Shown: piece by piece, positions 1-11,389 of the stretch
Numbering within the stretch: the stretch's first letter is position 1
Layout: every line of letters starts with the position of its first letter
Assembly (NCBI GenBank): GCA_963682175.1
Contig: OY821775.1
Coordinates: 8,342,501 to 8,406,500, forward strand
Direction: 5' to 3'
Source: Triglochin maritima
Lineage: Eukaryota > Streptophyta > Magnoliopsida > Alismatales > Juncaginaceae
Length of the DNA: 64,000 nt
Program-made: the position numbers and the translations under genes
Notes under the pieces: model-generated
What the model saw: the letters and a program-made list of their open reading frames with translations, nothing else
Databases searched by the model: none
What the model was told of the DNA's origin: nothing

Positions 1-590
1 AAGTTTGTCCGGAATAAGTTGATTTGTTGTCCGGAATAAGTGTATTTGCTGTCCGGAATAAGTGTATTTGCAGTCCGGAATAAGTGTAGTTGTCCAGAAT
101 AAGAAGAAAGTGTGTCCAGAAACGGAACAGAAAGTTTGTCCGGAATAAGTGTATATTGCTGTACGGAATAAGTGTATTTGTTGTCCGGAATAAGTGTATT
201 TGTTGTCCGGTTTAAGAATAAAGTGTGTCCAGAAACGGAACATAAAGTTTGTTCAGAATAAGTGGATTTGCTGTCCGGAATAAGTGTATTTGCTGTCCGG
301 AATAAGTGTATTTGCAGTCCGGAATAAGTGTAGTTGTCCAGAATAAGAAGAAAGTGTGTCCAGAAACGGAACAGAAAGTTTGTCCGGAATAAGTGTATTT
401 GCTGTCCGGAATAAGTGTATTTGTTGTCCGGAATAAGTGTATTTGTTGTCCGGTTTAAGAATAAAGTGTGTCCAGAAACGGAACATAAAGTTTGTCCAGA
501 ATAAGTGGATTTGCTGTCCGGAATAAGTGTATTTGCAGTCCGGAATAAGTGTAATTGCAGTCCGGAATAATATATGGCTTCATTATTGTC
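1..590. repeat. Higher-order minisatellite array
   Basis: The stretch is built from a core of about 21 bp (tgtccggaataagtgtattt) repeated with variants. Blocks of three or four cores are separated by a spacer containing gtgtccagaaacggaaca. The block pattern recurs with a period of about 242 bp (for example the starts near 245 and 487), so this is a two-level repeat. The array is cut by the left window edge. The open frames on its minus strand simply translate the repeat and are not genes. Confidence 0.9.
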
Positions 591-624
591 GGAATAAACG
601 AATCAATATATGGAATGCAATAAT

Positions 625-760
625 ATGATGTCAAAACAAAAAAACGTCCGCAAAGCGCGCTCCCTCTGTCCGCTCGCTTTGCGGGGGGACTCACGTCCCC
701 CGCAGGGGCTGCCGCCCCCTGCCACCCCCGCACAAACTCAACAAACCTCCCACTGTATAT
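625..760. other. GC-rich block with nested inverted repeats
   Basis: A sharply GC-rich block in AT-rich surroundings. It contains two short dyads, gggggactcacgtccccc near 685-702 and caggggctgccgccccctg near 703-721, both self-complementary. It directly follows the minisatellite. Such blocks occur in plant LTRs, but no LTR ends or target duplication were found here, so its origin is open. Confidence 0.5.
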
Positions 761-790
761 TTTACCCCACAAGAATTACGTTTAGGAAAA

Positions 791-3349
791 AAATAACATC
801 TCAGATTCCCTGTTTATGTAGAACATCGGGAAGTCTTCGCACCGTCTCATTCACGCTGCTTACGTTGTGAAGAATCCTGGGAGTCGGCATCAGACGCTTC
901 TTCGACCTAATATCTTGCTCGAAATGATGATTTATTCTGGAGAGAAAGAATGAAGAAGAAAGAAAGAGTGTCATCATATTTGTATTTGGGTGGAGAGAGA
1001 GAGAACGTGCTGAGTTGAAACGCATTTAATGTGATTTGAGTGGACATCAGGAAGAAAAAACAAAAAACATTCATGCTTTGGCCACGTAAGGGCTGACATG
1101 GATGTCCACGTAGAGCGCGTCCGTGACGCGCTGCGTTCATAAATCATTTTCCTATTTTCAATTGCCCACCAATTATTTCTTTCCATTCCACTAGAGATCA
1201 AGTCAAACATTCATCATTGCATAGATTGTCCGTCAAATAGTTTTAGGAGTAAATTTCGGATAGAAATTATTTGGAAGCTCCTATAATATCAATCTTTTGT
1301 TGCAAAAATGGTTGAAGATTCTAATTCTATTTGTGCTTACATGGTTTTTTTGATAAATAGTCTAGTTAATTTTAATTCTTAAGTGGTATGTGGATCCATA
1401 AATCCTTTTTAAGGGCTTTACATGGGTGATGATTGAAAAATATGTAGAGGCAGCAGCTTGAATTTATAAGATTGCACGAGAAACTTCATTACACAAACAC
1501 ACTTGAAGTTAAATTTGTTGACAAAATGACAATTAAGGACTCTCTTTTTTCTTCAAAATCATGACAGTTCATCAAGTCATATATGCACCTGTTTCATAAG
1601 TTTTTCTTATGTATGTTGGTATTCTATAAGATGTTTGTATCTACTTCAACATAAGTTATGTTGGGAGTAAGATGTATACGGATTCAATTAATACCTCGTA
1701 ACAACCCTTGATCAGTTGGAATATAAGTATGTAACTCACCTCAATGATTAAATTAATTCTACCACTGAAAGAAAGGAAAATAAAATACTGACGTACGTGG
1801 AAACTTTAAGCAAATGGCTATTCAGTTCGTCCAAGAACTGAGAAACAAAAAAAACCTCCATATAATTACCAGCTAACCAGGAGGAACATCATTAATTCCA
1901 TTTCTCTTTACAGCAACTATATGTTGCACTATCATTCGTATCAGTCAATAGTCAACAAAATGTCATATGATAACCACAACAAATCGAGGTTTAATAAGTT
2001 GGAGTCACATGGATCTACACCGAGTTGCCACTTTCTTTACATTTCATCTCATCACTAAGTTCGTCCCCTAATTATGAGTTGAAATCAAATCATGAAGCGA
2101 ACCTAACCACATGCATGCATGTACGTTGATTGATATTGAGCAAGCCCAAGGACATGGAGTTGTTCAACTACTGCATATGCATCGACGTCATCCATTACCT
2201 CGTGCATAGTGCTTCTCTGTTATAACTTCTTTTACTGGATGATAAAAAGTTGATCCGATAAGATTTCCGAAACTACTTCTGTTGGTCCTGTTGGTCGTAC
2301 AAATTACCATTTTTTCTTTTTACAATTTCTACTTAACTCTTCGTTTCACTCTCCTAACATCACACTCTCTTCATATTACTCTCGTATTCACCAAAAATAA
2401 TGTCTCGGATGCCGGAAAAAGAACCAACGGACGCCCCAGATTACTCAAATCTGGTAAAATATCTTGTTTAGTTTTAAAAAAAAAAAAATTGGGTCGGGCG
2501 TCTGCCGAAGCCGCCTCCACTATGGGGGAGGTGACTTAGATAGACGTCCGAGTTGGAAAAAAATTCCACATCCGTTACCTCACCGGATCCAGACGTTTCG
2601 CCATACGTTTTCGTGGTGTTGGTACTGAGAATGTGAGTAAAATTGAGTCAAAAATCTTATTGAAAGACACATGACGAAATGAGTATTAAGTGATTTGTTA
2701 AGGGCAAAAATGTAATTATTAGGACGATTTAAATAGTTTTTCGACGACGAATAGCCTAAGATTTTGATAGATTTTTAATCTTATTTAATCATAATTCGGT
2801 ATCAAAGCTGTACATCGTGAATTATATGTTGAAGTGTGGTTTAAACTTTAAAAAAGATATTGTATCTTTAAAAAAATAATCAAGAATCTAAAGAGTCTTC
2901 AGTAAATGTGTGTTTTGTGAGTCAATCTCATTGCATATGTATTGAACTCCGTTGACTATATTTAACTTGACATAGACCTCTGCAACGACTTCATTTTTAT
3001 TTTTGGTTTGGAAAAAAAATGATTTTTTCTTTCTTTCAGGATCAATGTTCTTCCAGCGAGTTGGCAGCAAATGCTACGTTTTTTTCTTTCTACCACCGTA
3101 TATATCATCATCAATTCTTCTCAAATGTATGATAATCAATAATTCCTCTAAAGGAGCTTAATGCTTCCATGCTCCATCCAATGTGATATTTACTGTCGAA
3201 TTAGTTGAGAGAAGTAATGCATTTTAATCTTTCTTCCAAGGGAATATGTTTAATTTTGTCTTTGCTCTTAATATTGACGAACCTAAAATTCCTCCATAGT
3301 TGAATGATAAAAAAATGATTTTCACTGTTCTGGTACGATGGATTAAACA
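791..3349. other. No gene recognised
   Basis: AT-rich intergenic DNA. A small imperfect hairpin (ccagatt/aatctgg) lies near 2437-2455 within a GC-richer patch at about 2400-2560 that may be an old MITE. No frame shows a recognisable domain. Confidence 0.5.
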
Positions 3350-3357
3350 CGAATAAA

Positions 3358-4633
3358 CAACGTTCAGGCACCGCCTAGGCGAGCCTAGGCGGCCGGCGGC
3401 GTCCGGTCGCCTGGGCGATCGCCTAGGCGGTTGTGCGACCGCCCAGGGCTGGGCGGTAATTTTTTTTTTTTTTAAATTCAATTAATTTTCATAAAATAGA
3501 TAAAAAAATCAGGAAAAATCGGGAAAAATAGAAAAAAATACACAAATATTTTCTAAAACTACCATACATGTTTAGGCTTCGAAAAGACACCTAGTTCCTC
3601 GACCAAGGCCTCACTAGGCACCCCCTCTACCCACCTAAACACTTAGGTATACAATTTATTGCTCAGTAGTACGATTACAAAGTAACTCAGAGTTCATACA
3701 ATAGTAGATAAAAGAGAAAGTAGAATTACAAGCTAACTAACTAATTCCATTGGACACATTGATCTAATGTCCAACTGGGAACCATATCATATCCTCCACC
3801 ACCATCAGAGTCGTCGGAGTCGTTCTCATTCGGATTGTCGACGTAGACATCATCTTCTTCAGTTTCTTCATCGTCGGTTTGGACATATTGCTCGTCGATG
3901 TCCATCGGTGGTTGAGAACTCGATGCACCTGGATCTCTAGAACTGATGTGAACGATGGCATCATCCATGCCACGACCTAATAATGGCGCGTCAGATGCAG
4001 TAGAACACCGCGGGTCAGATGCAGTGGACATGGATCGAGCAAAGCGTCTCCGTGAAGAAGAATGTCCCAAAGCTGCTTCCTCGACATCGGCCCATGTAAG
4101 CTCCTCTCCAGCGAAGAATGTCCCAAATACTAATTAATTTAATTCTAAAGAGAAGTTAGAAAGAGTGCACTTGATTTTGACGGTTGAAGAATGAAGAAAC
4201 GGATCGGAGATTTCACTTTCCAACTTCAAAACTAAGCACCAGACCGGAGACTTAATCGCAAAACTTGATGATTAGGAAGGTTGATGATGAGAATAGGATT
4301 ATGAAGAAGAAGAGAATGAGAGATGTGTGAAAAATGAAGAGGTTTGGAGGGGTTTATATAGGATTTGGGGCTAGTGGCAAAGTTGTAATTTTTGAAAAAA
4401 AAAATAATAAAAAAATTAAAAGGAGAGAGCCGTTGGAGAGCCTCCAACGGCTCTCGCCTAGGCGAAATGATCGCCTAGGCGAAATGATCGCCTAGGCGAA
4501 ATGATCGCCTAGGCGATCGCCTATTTCGCCCAGCTCTGCTGGGCGAAAGGCGGTGGTCGCCCAGGCGACCACCGCCACCGGCGACCGCCTAGGCGACCGC
4601 CTAACGCCTAGGCGGTCGCCTACGTAAACGTTG
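3358..4633 (-). mobile_element. Non-autonomous hAT element with 8-bp TSD
   Basis: The element is bounded by perfect 8-bp duplications CGAATAAA (3350-3357 and 4634-4641), as expected for hAT. Ends are CAACGTTCAGGC at 3358 and, on the minus strand, CAACGTTTACGT at 4633. Subterminal regions are dense in the palindrome CGCCTAGGCG, including a run with a 17-bp period near 4455-4515. On the minus strand a TATA box (tatataaac, about 4353-4362) and a pyrimidine-rich leader follow the first end, and a C-terminal transposase remnant precedes the other end. The ends match those of the elements at 33098-33656 and 50374-53318, which supports one family. Confidence 0.9.
3741..4131 (-). pseudogene. hAT transposase C-terminal remnant
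   Basis: Reading the minus strand from about 4131 gives FAGEELTWADVEEAALG followed by a Ser/Arg stretch and then a strongly acidic tail rich in Asp and Glu, ending at 3741. The segment LTWADVE also occurs at the C-terminus of the broken transposase in the element at 50374-53318 (FAGDDLTWADVEKTTFG, near 52563-52620). Only the C-terminal part remains; the BED finger and catalytic core are absent, so the element cannot supply its own transposase. There is no good ATG at the head of the homologous segment. Confidence 0.75.
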
Positions 4634-4672
4634 CGAATAAATGAATTTTGTAACGACAAAATATCCTCGGTG

Positions 4673-5775
4673 CACTACTGCAGAATGTTTAATAGACGTC
4701 ACCGAATAGGTATAGACGTCGGATGTTTGGACATCCAACGTCTATCTGTTTGTATAAACGTCGGGTTTTTAGTATAACCGACGTCTATACCTCCTGAAAG
4801 AAGAAAATATTTTTTGGATTTATTTCGTATAAGAATTTATGTAGATTTATTTTGTATAAGAAATAAATCAATTTTTTGGGATTTATTTTGTGTAAGAATT
4901 AACATTTTTTTTAGATTTATTTTGTTTAAGAATAACGTAATTTTTTGGGATTTATTTTGTGTAAGAATTTATGCGGATTTATTTTGTATAAGAATAATGT
5001 GAATTTAAAAATAGTTACATCAATGTAACTATCACATGTGTGTTGTATGATCACATGTGTTGAAGTTTAGTCCCACATTGGAGAATTTTTTTTATTGGTG
5101 GAGTTGAAGTACTCCACCACTCCTTTACTTCTAAATGAGAGTTTGGTACCACACTACAAAATGCAAGTGATGTAAATATAAATTTAATGGGCTCAACATG
5201 GTTGCAACATTTTTTTACTATTAACACATGTATAGACGTCGGATGTATAGCATGATCGACGTCTATAGAGTGTATTTTTTAATTAATTATTGATATATCA
5301 ATGTATAGAAGTCGGATGTATAGCATGACCGACGTCTATAGGTCGTGCTCTAAGTATACACGTCGGTCAACCTATATATCCGACGTCTATAAGGCGTAAA
5401 AGTTTAGTCCCACAACGGAGAATTTATTTTTGTTGGTGTGGTTGATGTACTCTACCACTCCTTTACTACTGAACGCGAACGAGTTGGTGCACCTGAGAAT
5501 GTTGGTCTTGATATTCTTGGTTATTTGTCAAAAGATTTGCACTTGGGGCACTTGGGTATCTTGGGCTTGATTAATGTGAGTGCAGAATGCCCGATATAGG
5601 ATGTAATGTATTTTTTGGATTTAATTGAACGTATAATAGTCGTCGGTCGTATATAGCCGACGTCTATACAACAAGGAATAGGCGACGTGGAAATATACGT
5701 CAGGTACTTGGACTGTCCAAAGCCGACGTCTATACCCCTGTATATCCGACGTATATGACATTTTCTGCACTAGTG
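4673..5775. mobile_element. Non-autonomous CACTA (En/Spm-type) element
   Basis: The left end is CACTACTGCAGAA at 4673; the right end read on the minus strand is CACTAGTGCAGAA at 5775, so the 13-bp terminal repeats differ at one base. The flanking 3-bp duplication GTG (4670-4672 and 5776-5778) is the size expected for CACTA elements. Inside are many copies of tatagacgtcgg in both orientations, built on the palindrome GACGTC, matching the subterminal repeats that CACTA transposases bind. No transposase is encoded. It lies about 40 bp from the hAT element ending at 4633. Confidence 0.9.
4800..5470 (+). repeat. Internal repeats of the CACTA element
   Basis: Positions 4808-5002 are a degenerate direct repeat of ggatttattttgtataagaa, about six copies. 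A second, longer duplication pairs 5070-5135 with 5400-5466, both beginning tagtcccac and containing ccaccactcctttact or a close variant. The open frame over the first repeat is a by-product. Confidence 0.75.
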
Positions 5776-5778
5776 GTG

Positions 5779-7140
5779 GTTCATATTATCACGACTAATT
5801 ACATCGTTAATCTAGTTAAGTTGGAGATATATATATTGTCTTGACTCTTGAGATAGCCAAACTAGAGACTCAAGATTTGGGATTGAATCTTAACAATCTC
5901 ATTTGCATGTTTAGGACACTTACGATTTAAAATTAGGTGGGTACTGGAGTAGATTAAATCAAAACTTTACATCATTTAATCCTTCTTTGACTTCCAAAGA
6001 GATGCTTGCGGATCTAATAAATCACGGACATGAATTCAACTCGGGATAATTTTTTAATATTGAAGACAAAAATGAGAAAAAAAATTCGAACCGACATGTA
6101 TTGAAGCACCCTTTGCAGATGATTGGAGATGCATACGTCTCCGTTCAACTTATTTTTCTATCTTCTTTTATAGTCATAAAAAAGAATGCTTAAATAAGGA
6201 GATTCCTTGTGTGTGTATAAACTATAGGGAGAGTATTAAAAAAAAAGATAAAACTTTAGGGAGAGTTTTCCTTGCAATTCTAACCATCACAATTCACAGT
6301 TAAGTGAATGACAATAATGTTGTGAATGTAAAAGGCTGCTGGTCAAGGTTATATTTATGTTCCAATTTGTTTATTCTCTTGCTTAATATTTACACTTTTT
6401 AGAACAGACGACAGATACTTAAAAAGGTGTAACATTGATGAAGAACGAGATTAGATTTTCTACTGACTGTGAACAACGACGATGATTGCATGAACTTAAT
6501 TTTAGGAGCGTGAATATTAAAACTGCAAATATAACAATTTGCAACCTCATTGATACAAGATGACCAGACGATTACATTAATTGACAGTTTGCATTTTGCC
6601 ATGCTATTAATGTTTAATGATATTTATCGGAGTTCAAAGAAGTTGTTGGGAAGGATGATACTCCAACTTGGTAGATCCTCATTTAAATTTTATTATTAGA
6701 GGAATCGACTTTTACTTGTGTCAACACTGTTTACATTTATCTTTGTTTAATTTATGTTGGTTCGTAGACTACTCTTGTTATCATATGTGCTTGCCTATGT
6801 ACGCTCTTAACTTAATATATATAAGTGTGTGTCATTACAGGCGTTTCGAAAAAAAGAAGAAGCGTATAGAAATAAGTTCCTCCACATTCTTCATCGTCAC
6901 AATCTATTTACATTTTTATTTGAAAAATTGATATGAAACTTTACAAAAAAAAACTACTTTTACAAATGGATGCACCTCATTGAAATTTTATATAAAGAAG
7001 CAAATCTACGACATTGTGTGAAGATTGACGAGTATAGTAACATTAAATGTGTTTTTCAAGGTTTCAAAAAAAGAAGAAGTTGCAGATTAATCCAAGAAGA
7101 AAGTAAATCCAGAAATTAAAAAAACAGTCCCCTAACTTCT
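5779..7140. other. No gene recognised
   Basis: AT-rich intergenic sequence with only short low-quality frames. No terminal repeats, tandem repeats or splice-compatible coding segments were seen. Confidence 0.5.
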
Positions 7141-7175
7141 CCCCATCAAAGTATCAAACCAATGTCCAAAAAAAC

Positions 7176-7563
7176 ATGTCCTCCCACATCTCTCTCTTCC
7201 ATTCTTCCAAAAAAATGAAAGATAGAGAGAGGAGAGAGAAGAAAAAAAGGGTGCGGAAAGGTGGGTCCAATTGGAAATGGAAAGGCTTAACCAAATCCTT
7301 ATGGGATCTCTCTCTTCCCCGTGTCTCCTCCCGGACCCTGTCGCTACCCATCACAGCTGTTCTCCAATTCTCCACTTCCCTCTTTTTTAATCCACCAATT
7401 CCTCCATTAACCTTTTCTTCTCTTCCCTTCCAACCCCCACTCCCCTCCCCTTACGTGATCCGAGGCCTTCTCCCCTGTTTGGGAAACTTTTGTTTTCGAT
7501 TTTTCTCGTTTTGGGTTTGCTTGGTTTGGGTTTCTTTGGGGCTGTGGTTGGTTTTTTCTGGGT
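7176..7563 (+). other. Putative 5' UTR exon of the DUF1005 gene
   Basis: A pyrimidine-rich stretch typical of plant leaders ends in ttttctggg followed by gtaaag at 7564, a good splice donor. A matching acceptor (aatcttcag) ends at about 9465, just upstream of the DUF1005 ATG at 9514. If these are joined, the intron is about 1.9 kb and contains the minus-strand NHL gene. This is inference: no transcript is available, and the stretch might instead be the 3' region of the NHL transcription unit. Confidence 0.35.
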
Positions 7564-7660
7564 AAAGATTTGATCTTTGGCGATTTTGGGTTTTGGGTCG
7601 TTCTGGGTTTGGAGGAGGAGGCGTGGAAAGGTGACTCTGGAGTGGCCCCAAGGTGCCCTT

Positions 7661-8025
7661 TTGCTTCAATTTTCATTAAATCCCTTTTCTGGCTCCAATT
7701 TGTGTTTTTTGTGCACTTTTTTTGGAACTTGTATAGACACATAGTATGTGATGTTGAAAGATGCAATGGAAAACAAAAATTGGAAAAATTGAATTAGGAA
7801 GTGAGCTAAAGCGCTTGAGCCGTACGAGATGAAATTTTCATTTGGCTCTTGGGAGGTGTTGTTATTGAATTTTGATTTAAATGCCTTTTTTCGGCTCCAA
7901 TTTGTGTTTGTTGTGCACTTTAAAAACAAACAAACAAACTTGTATAGACATATAGTATGTGATGTTGAAAGATGCAATGGAAAACAAAAATTGGAAGAAA
8001 TTGAGTTAGGAAGTGGGTTAAGCTA
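7661..8025 (+). repeat. Local tandem duplication (~140 bp copies)
   Basis: Copy 1 (about 7661-7803) and copy 2 (about 7862-8025) share ggctccaatttgtgttt, ttgtgcacttt, and a long near-identical stretch around tagtatgtgatgttgaaag and caatggaaaacaaaaattgg. The offset is about 205 bp. Copy 2 has extra aaac repeats. It lies between the putative DUF1005 leader and the end of the NHL gene. Confidence 0.85.
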
Positions 8026-8102
8026 TTCCAAGATGTTACAAACAAAAAAATGTAGAGAATAAAAATGTCTGGACAAATTTGGCTATTGGGAGGGAGGTGT
8101 TA

Positions 8103-8702
8103 TTAGCCTGATTTGGAGCTGCAGTGTAGTCCCAGACTGCTGCCATTTGAGGGAGAGAAATGAAGTTGGCAGTTGAGGCGGGCCGAGAACTTTACGGATG
8201 CAAAACCCCCTGCCTTCCAATTTGTTCTTCCTTTCCCTTGTAGGCTGAAAATGATCTCGTTTCTCTCCAGCGCTGCATTCATGGCATCCATTCCCGTTTT
8301 GTCTAGCGATATGATTGCTGAATCGAATACGTAGTTTAGTGTTAGGGACTGATTGTGTGGTAAGTTGATCGGGTTGGACCGCAGCTCTGCCATCTCTACT
8401 TGGTGGAACTTTAGCAAGAATCTGATTTCGGAGAAGCTCGTCTCGGCTTTCTCGTTGTCATTATCTGCTAGCAGGGTGATGGCCATCCTTGTGCCGAGAC
8501 TCCCCGAGCGGTCGTAGTTTAGTTGGAGGAGTTGAGCGTAGGTTACCTTGACGAAAGGAGTCTTAGGCTGGTAGATCATGTACACTATGAACACAGCCAC
8601 ACCTGTGATGATTACTGCGATGGTTACTATGGCGCAGACAATCGCTCCCAACCAAACCAACGGGTTGGTGCGGCGTTCCTTCTCGAGTGTTAGCTTCGAC
8701 AT
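8103..8702 (-). CDS. NHL / LEA-2 family membrane protein
   Basis: A single-exon gene of 199 residues. The ATG at 8702 (MSKLTLEKERRTNP) is chosen because the four in-frame codons upstream begin with GTG, not ATG. A short basic cytosolic segment precedes one strong transmembrane helix at about residues 14-44 (LVWLGAIVCAIVTIAV onward), then an extracytosolic LEA-2 domain (about 50-180) with the family-like start YQPKTPFVKV and a beta-rich body. This layout is that of the NDR1/HIN1-like proteins, many of which sit in the plasma membrane and are linked to pathogen or stress responses. The specific member and any role in immunity are inference. It is convergent or nested relative to the DUF1005 gene on the other strand. 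Confidence 0.85.
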   Translation of the reverse strand: MSKLTLEKERRTNPLVWLGAIVCAIVTIAVIITGVAVFIVYMIYQPKTPFVKVTYAQLLQLNYDRSGSLGTRMAITLLADNDNEKAETSFSEIRFLLKFHQVEMAELRSNPINLPHNQSLTLNYVFDSAIISLDKTGMDAMNAALERNEIIFSLQGKGRTNWKAGGFASVKFSARLNCQLHFSPSNGSSLGLHCSSKSG

Positions 8703-9513
8703 AGAGTTGTGCACAGCATTCAGAACTTATGTTGTTGAGGTTTTTCTTTGTTTTCTGTTTGGGATGGTTTTTAGGGGTTTCTACTTGACAAGTGGGTGAA
8801 GCTTTTCTAAGGAATTGGGATGCTTGCTGGACATGGACAAGGTTTGGTATCTTCTTTGCCCATATGGAAAGCCATTTGTCCATCCCATCCTTGAGAAAGT
8901 TTAGCCTAGGAATCTTCCCATGGAAGTAAACACCAATTTTTCATTGGATGGCATGGTACTTTATTGATACCTAGACATGCATTCCCTTAAACATGCATCC
9001 GCTAGCTTCTAACCTCATTTGATTTCTTCTTCTTCTGTGGTTTTGATATTAAGGGCAGGATACAGTTATGCTTCTCTTTGTTACTGTATCCGGACATGTT
9101 TGGTGTAATGAATTTGAGATAAAATTACCATTAAATTTGGTTTGAGTTAGCAAAGAGTCATGGTTAAGTGCCACAGAGCTGGCACTGCTGGCACTGTTTA
9201 GTTGTAATCACTGCAAGGATTGATTATTTTAATTCTGAATTTGTGGTCCACACCGAGCTCTTAGACGGCATACAAGTTTTAAAAAAACTCTGTTCTCAAA
9301 ATATTATTGCTTGTTTCTCAACTAAAACTTGAATGATAACGCAAGATTTGTGACCCTTAAAAAACTAAAATTCAACTACTGGGTATCAATGTCCTATTTT
9401 TGATTTGTAAAATTTTATCATTCACTATTCATTGTGCTTAACTATTGGTGTAATGAAATCTTCAGTGTGGCATAGTTTCATTCTTGAAATATGAAGAGGC
9501 CCTTGTGACACCA

Positions 9514-11389
9514 ATGGATCCTCAAGCTTTTGTGAGACTGTCAATTGGATATCTGGGGCTGAAGATACCTGCATCAGCATGTATGATTACAAATGGTGGT
9601 CTGCATGCAGCCTCATCCTCATTCTCATGTGAAATCCGACTTCGTGGTTTTCCAATTCAGACGGCATCGGTTCCTCTCATGTCCTCTTCAGAATCCATTC
9701 CAGATCCTCATGGCAACCCGTCTGTCTTCTATCTTGAAAAGTCGGACGTTAAGGCACTTCTGGCTCCAACCTGTTTTAGTTCTACACCAGCTTATCTTGA
9801 AATTGCAGTCTATGGAGGAAAGCTGGAATCGTACTGTGGTATGAGCAACCGGAAGCAAATGATTGGGCTGTTTAGGCTTGAAGTGGATCCTGAATGGGGC
9901 ACAGGAAGGCCGGCTTTGCTTCACAATGGGTGGATCAGTATTGGAAAATCCAGGCAAGAAGAGGGGAAGCCTGGACCTGCACTACATTTGAGAGTGAAGT
10001 TGGATCCAGATCCAAGATATGTATTCCAATTTGAAGACGAGACTGCTTTAAGCCCCCAGATTGTTCAGATTCAGAACTCAATCAAACAGTCGATATTTAG
10101 TTGCAAGTTTAGTCGAGAAAGGAGGTAATGGTGACAGTTTCATATTTTGTTATTTTAGTTCATCCGAAGCCACTAGTTGATGGTTTAGAAAATCTTAGAA
10201 GGCTTAGTATTTTTATACCAAGCAATGTGATCTCATAATTTGAAAGTTGACTCTTTATCATATCTATTTATTTTGCCGCAGTTTATACCTAAAAAAGTAA
10301 TAGAAGGAAACATATTCACGATGACATTGGTCTTCCATGTTTACGTAAAATCAACACATCATTGCAGCTCGTAGCCACCAGTAACCCTTGGTTTTAATCA
10401 TGAAACACTCAAATTGGATTGAATATTCTTGTCTGTAAATTCAATCTCCTTGTTTGGCTGTACTTGTAAATTTGACCTATTTTGTTGTAATCCGTAAACA
10501 CATTCTTATATCCCCTCATACATGTAAAGCTGACTCAGAGACTCGTAGTAGAAAATGTGGTTTACTTAAAAGTGCTATTATATACCACTTCAAACATCTG
10601 TATACAACAATGGTCATGAGTACTCACTGTATCACTATAATTCAGATTCATATGACAGAACTATTGATAGCCTGATTTTTATTCCATGACAGGTCATCTC
10701 CATCAGATCCAACAAGCAACTATTGGTCAAACGCCAACGATGGCATTTCTGGTGATTCCGAGAGGAGGGAAAGGAAGGGCTGGAAGGTCATGATCCATGA
10801 TCTCTGTGGGTCTGCAGTGGCCGCGGCCTCCATGGCGACTCCTTTTGTGCCCGCCACAGGGTGTGATCGAGTTTCGCGGTCCAATCCTGGTGCATGGCTC
10901 ATTCTTCGGCCCAATCCAGCAGGTCTTCCGGATAGTTGGCATCCATGGGGGCGGTTGGAAGCGTGGCGAGAGAGTGGAACAAAGGATTCTGTTCGTCTTC
11001 GACTCCACCTTCTCCCCAAGGGCCATGAAACCGGAGTCCTTGTCTCCGATGTACTAATAAACACCAACAAAGGAGGGGAGTTTTTCATAGATATGGATAG
11101 GCAAACTGCAATGGGGACCTCCGCATCAAACCTACAAAATAATGGTGCTGACGCCACAATCTCAGAATTGGGAGGCTGTGTGATTGGTGGGTTTGTGATG
11201 AACTGTAAGGTGCAAGGAGAAGGGAAGAGTAGCAAGCCGATGGTGCAGCTGGCGATGCGGCACGTGACGTGTGTAGAGGATGCCGCCATATTTATGGCTC
11301 TTGCAGCTGCTGTAGATCTAAGCATTGAAGCATGTAAGCCATTCAGAAGGAAGGGAAAGAGACCAACGTGGACCCGCCATTCTTTCTAG
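9514..11389 (+). CDS. DUF1005 family protein (two coding exons)
   Basis: Coding exons are 9514-10124 and 10693-11389, joined by an intron with donor AG|GTAATG and acceptor GACAG|G; the split codon is Arg. The product is 435 residues, usual for the family. The N-terminus MDPQAFVRLSIGYLGLKIP, the middle motif ISIGKS, the segment RVKLDPDPRYVFQFED, and the C-terminal AMRHVTCVEDAAIFMALAA with CKPFRR are hallmarks of plant DUF1005 proteins. The ATG at 9514 is used because the family begins MDPQAF; the longer frame upstream starts at a TTG. The molecular function of DUF1005 is not established. No damage is visible, so the gene looks functional. A 5' UTR intron upstream is likely. Confidence 0.92.

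Noticed and set aside
1..590. CRISPR-like array of repeats and spacers
   Set aside because: The cores are contiguous tandem repeats with diverged units, not identical repeats separated by unique spacers, and the setting is a plant genome.
7407..7766. 119-codon minus-strand frame opposite the pyrimidine-rich leader
   Set aside because: Pro/Lys/Gln-rich translation of a low-complexity tract, no domain, antisense to a better explanation.
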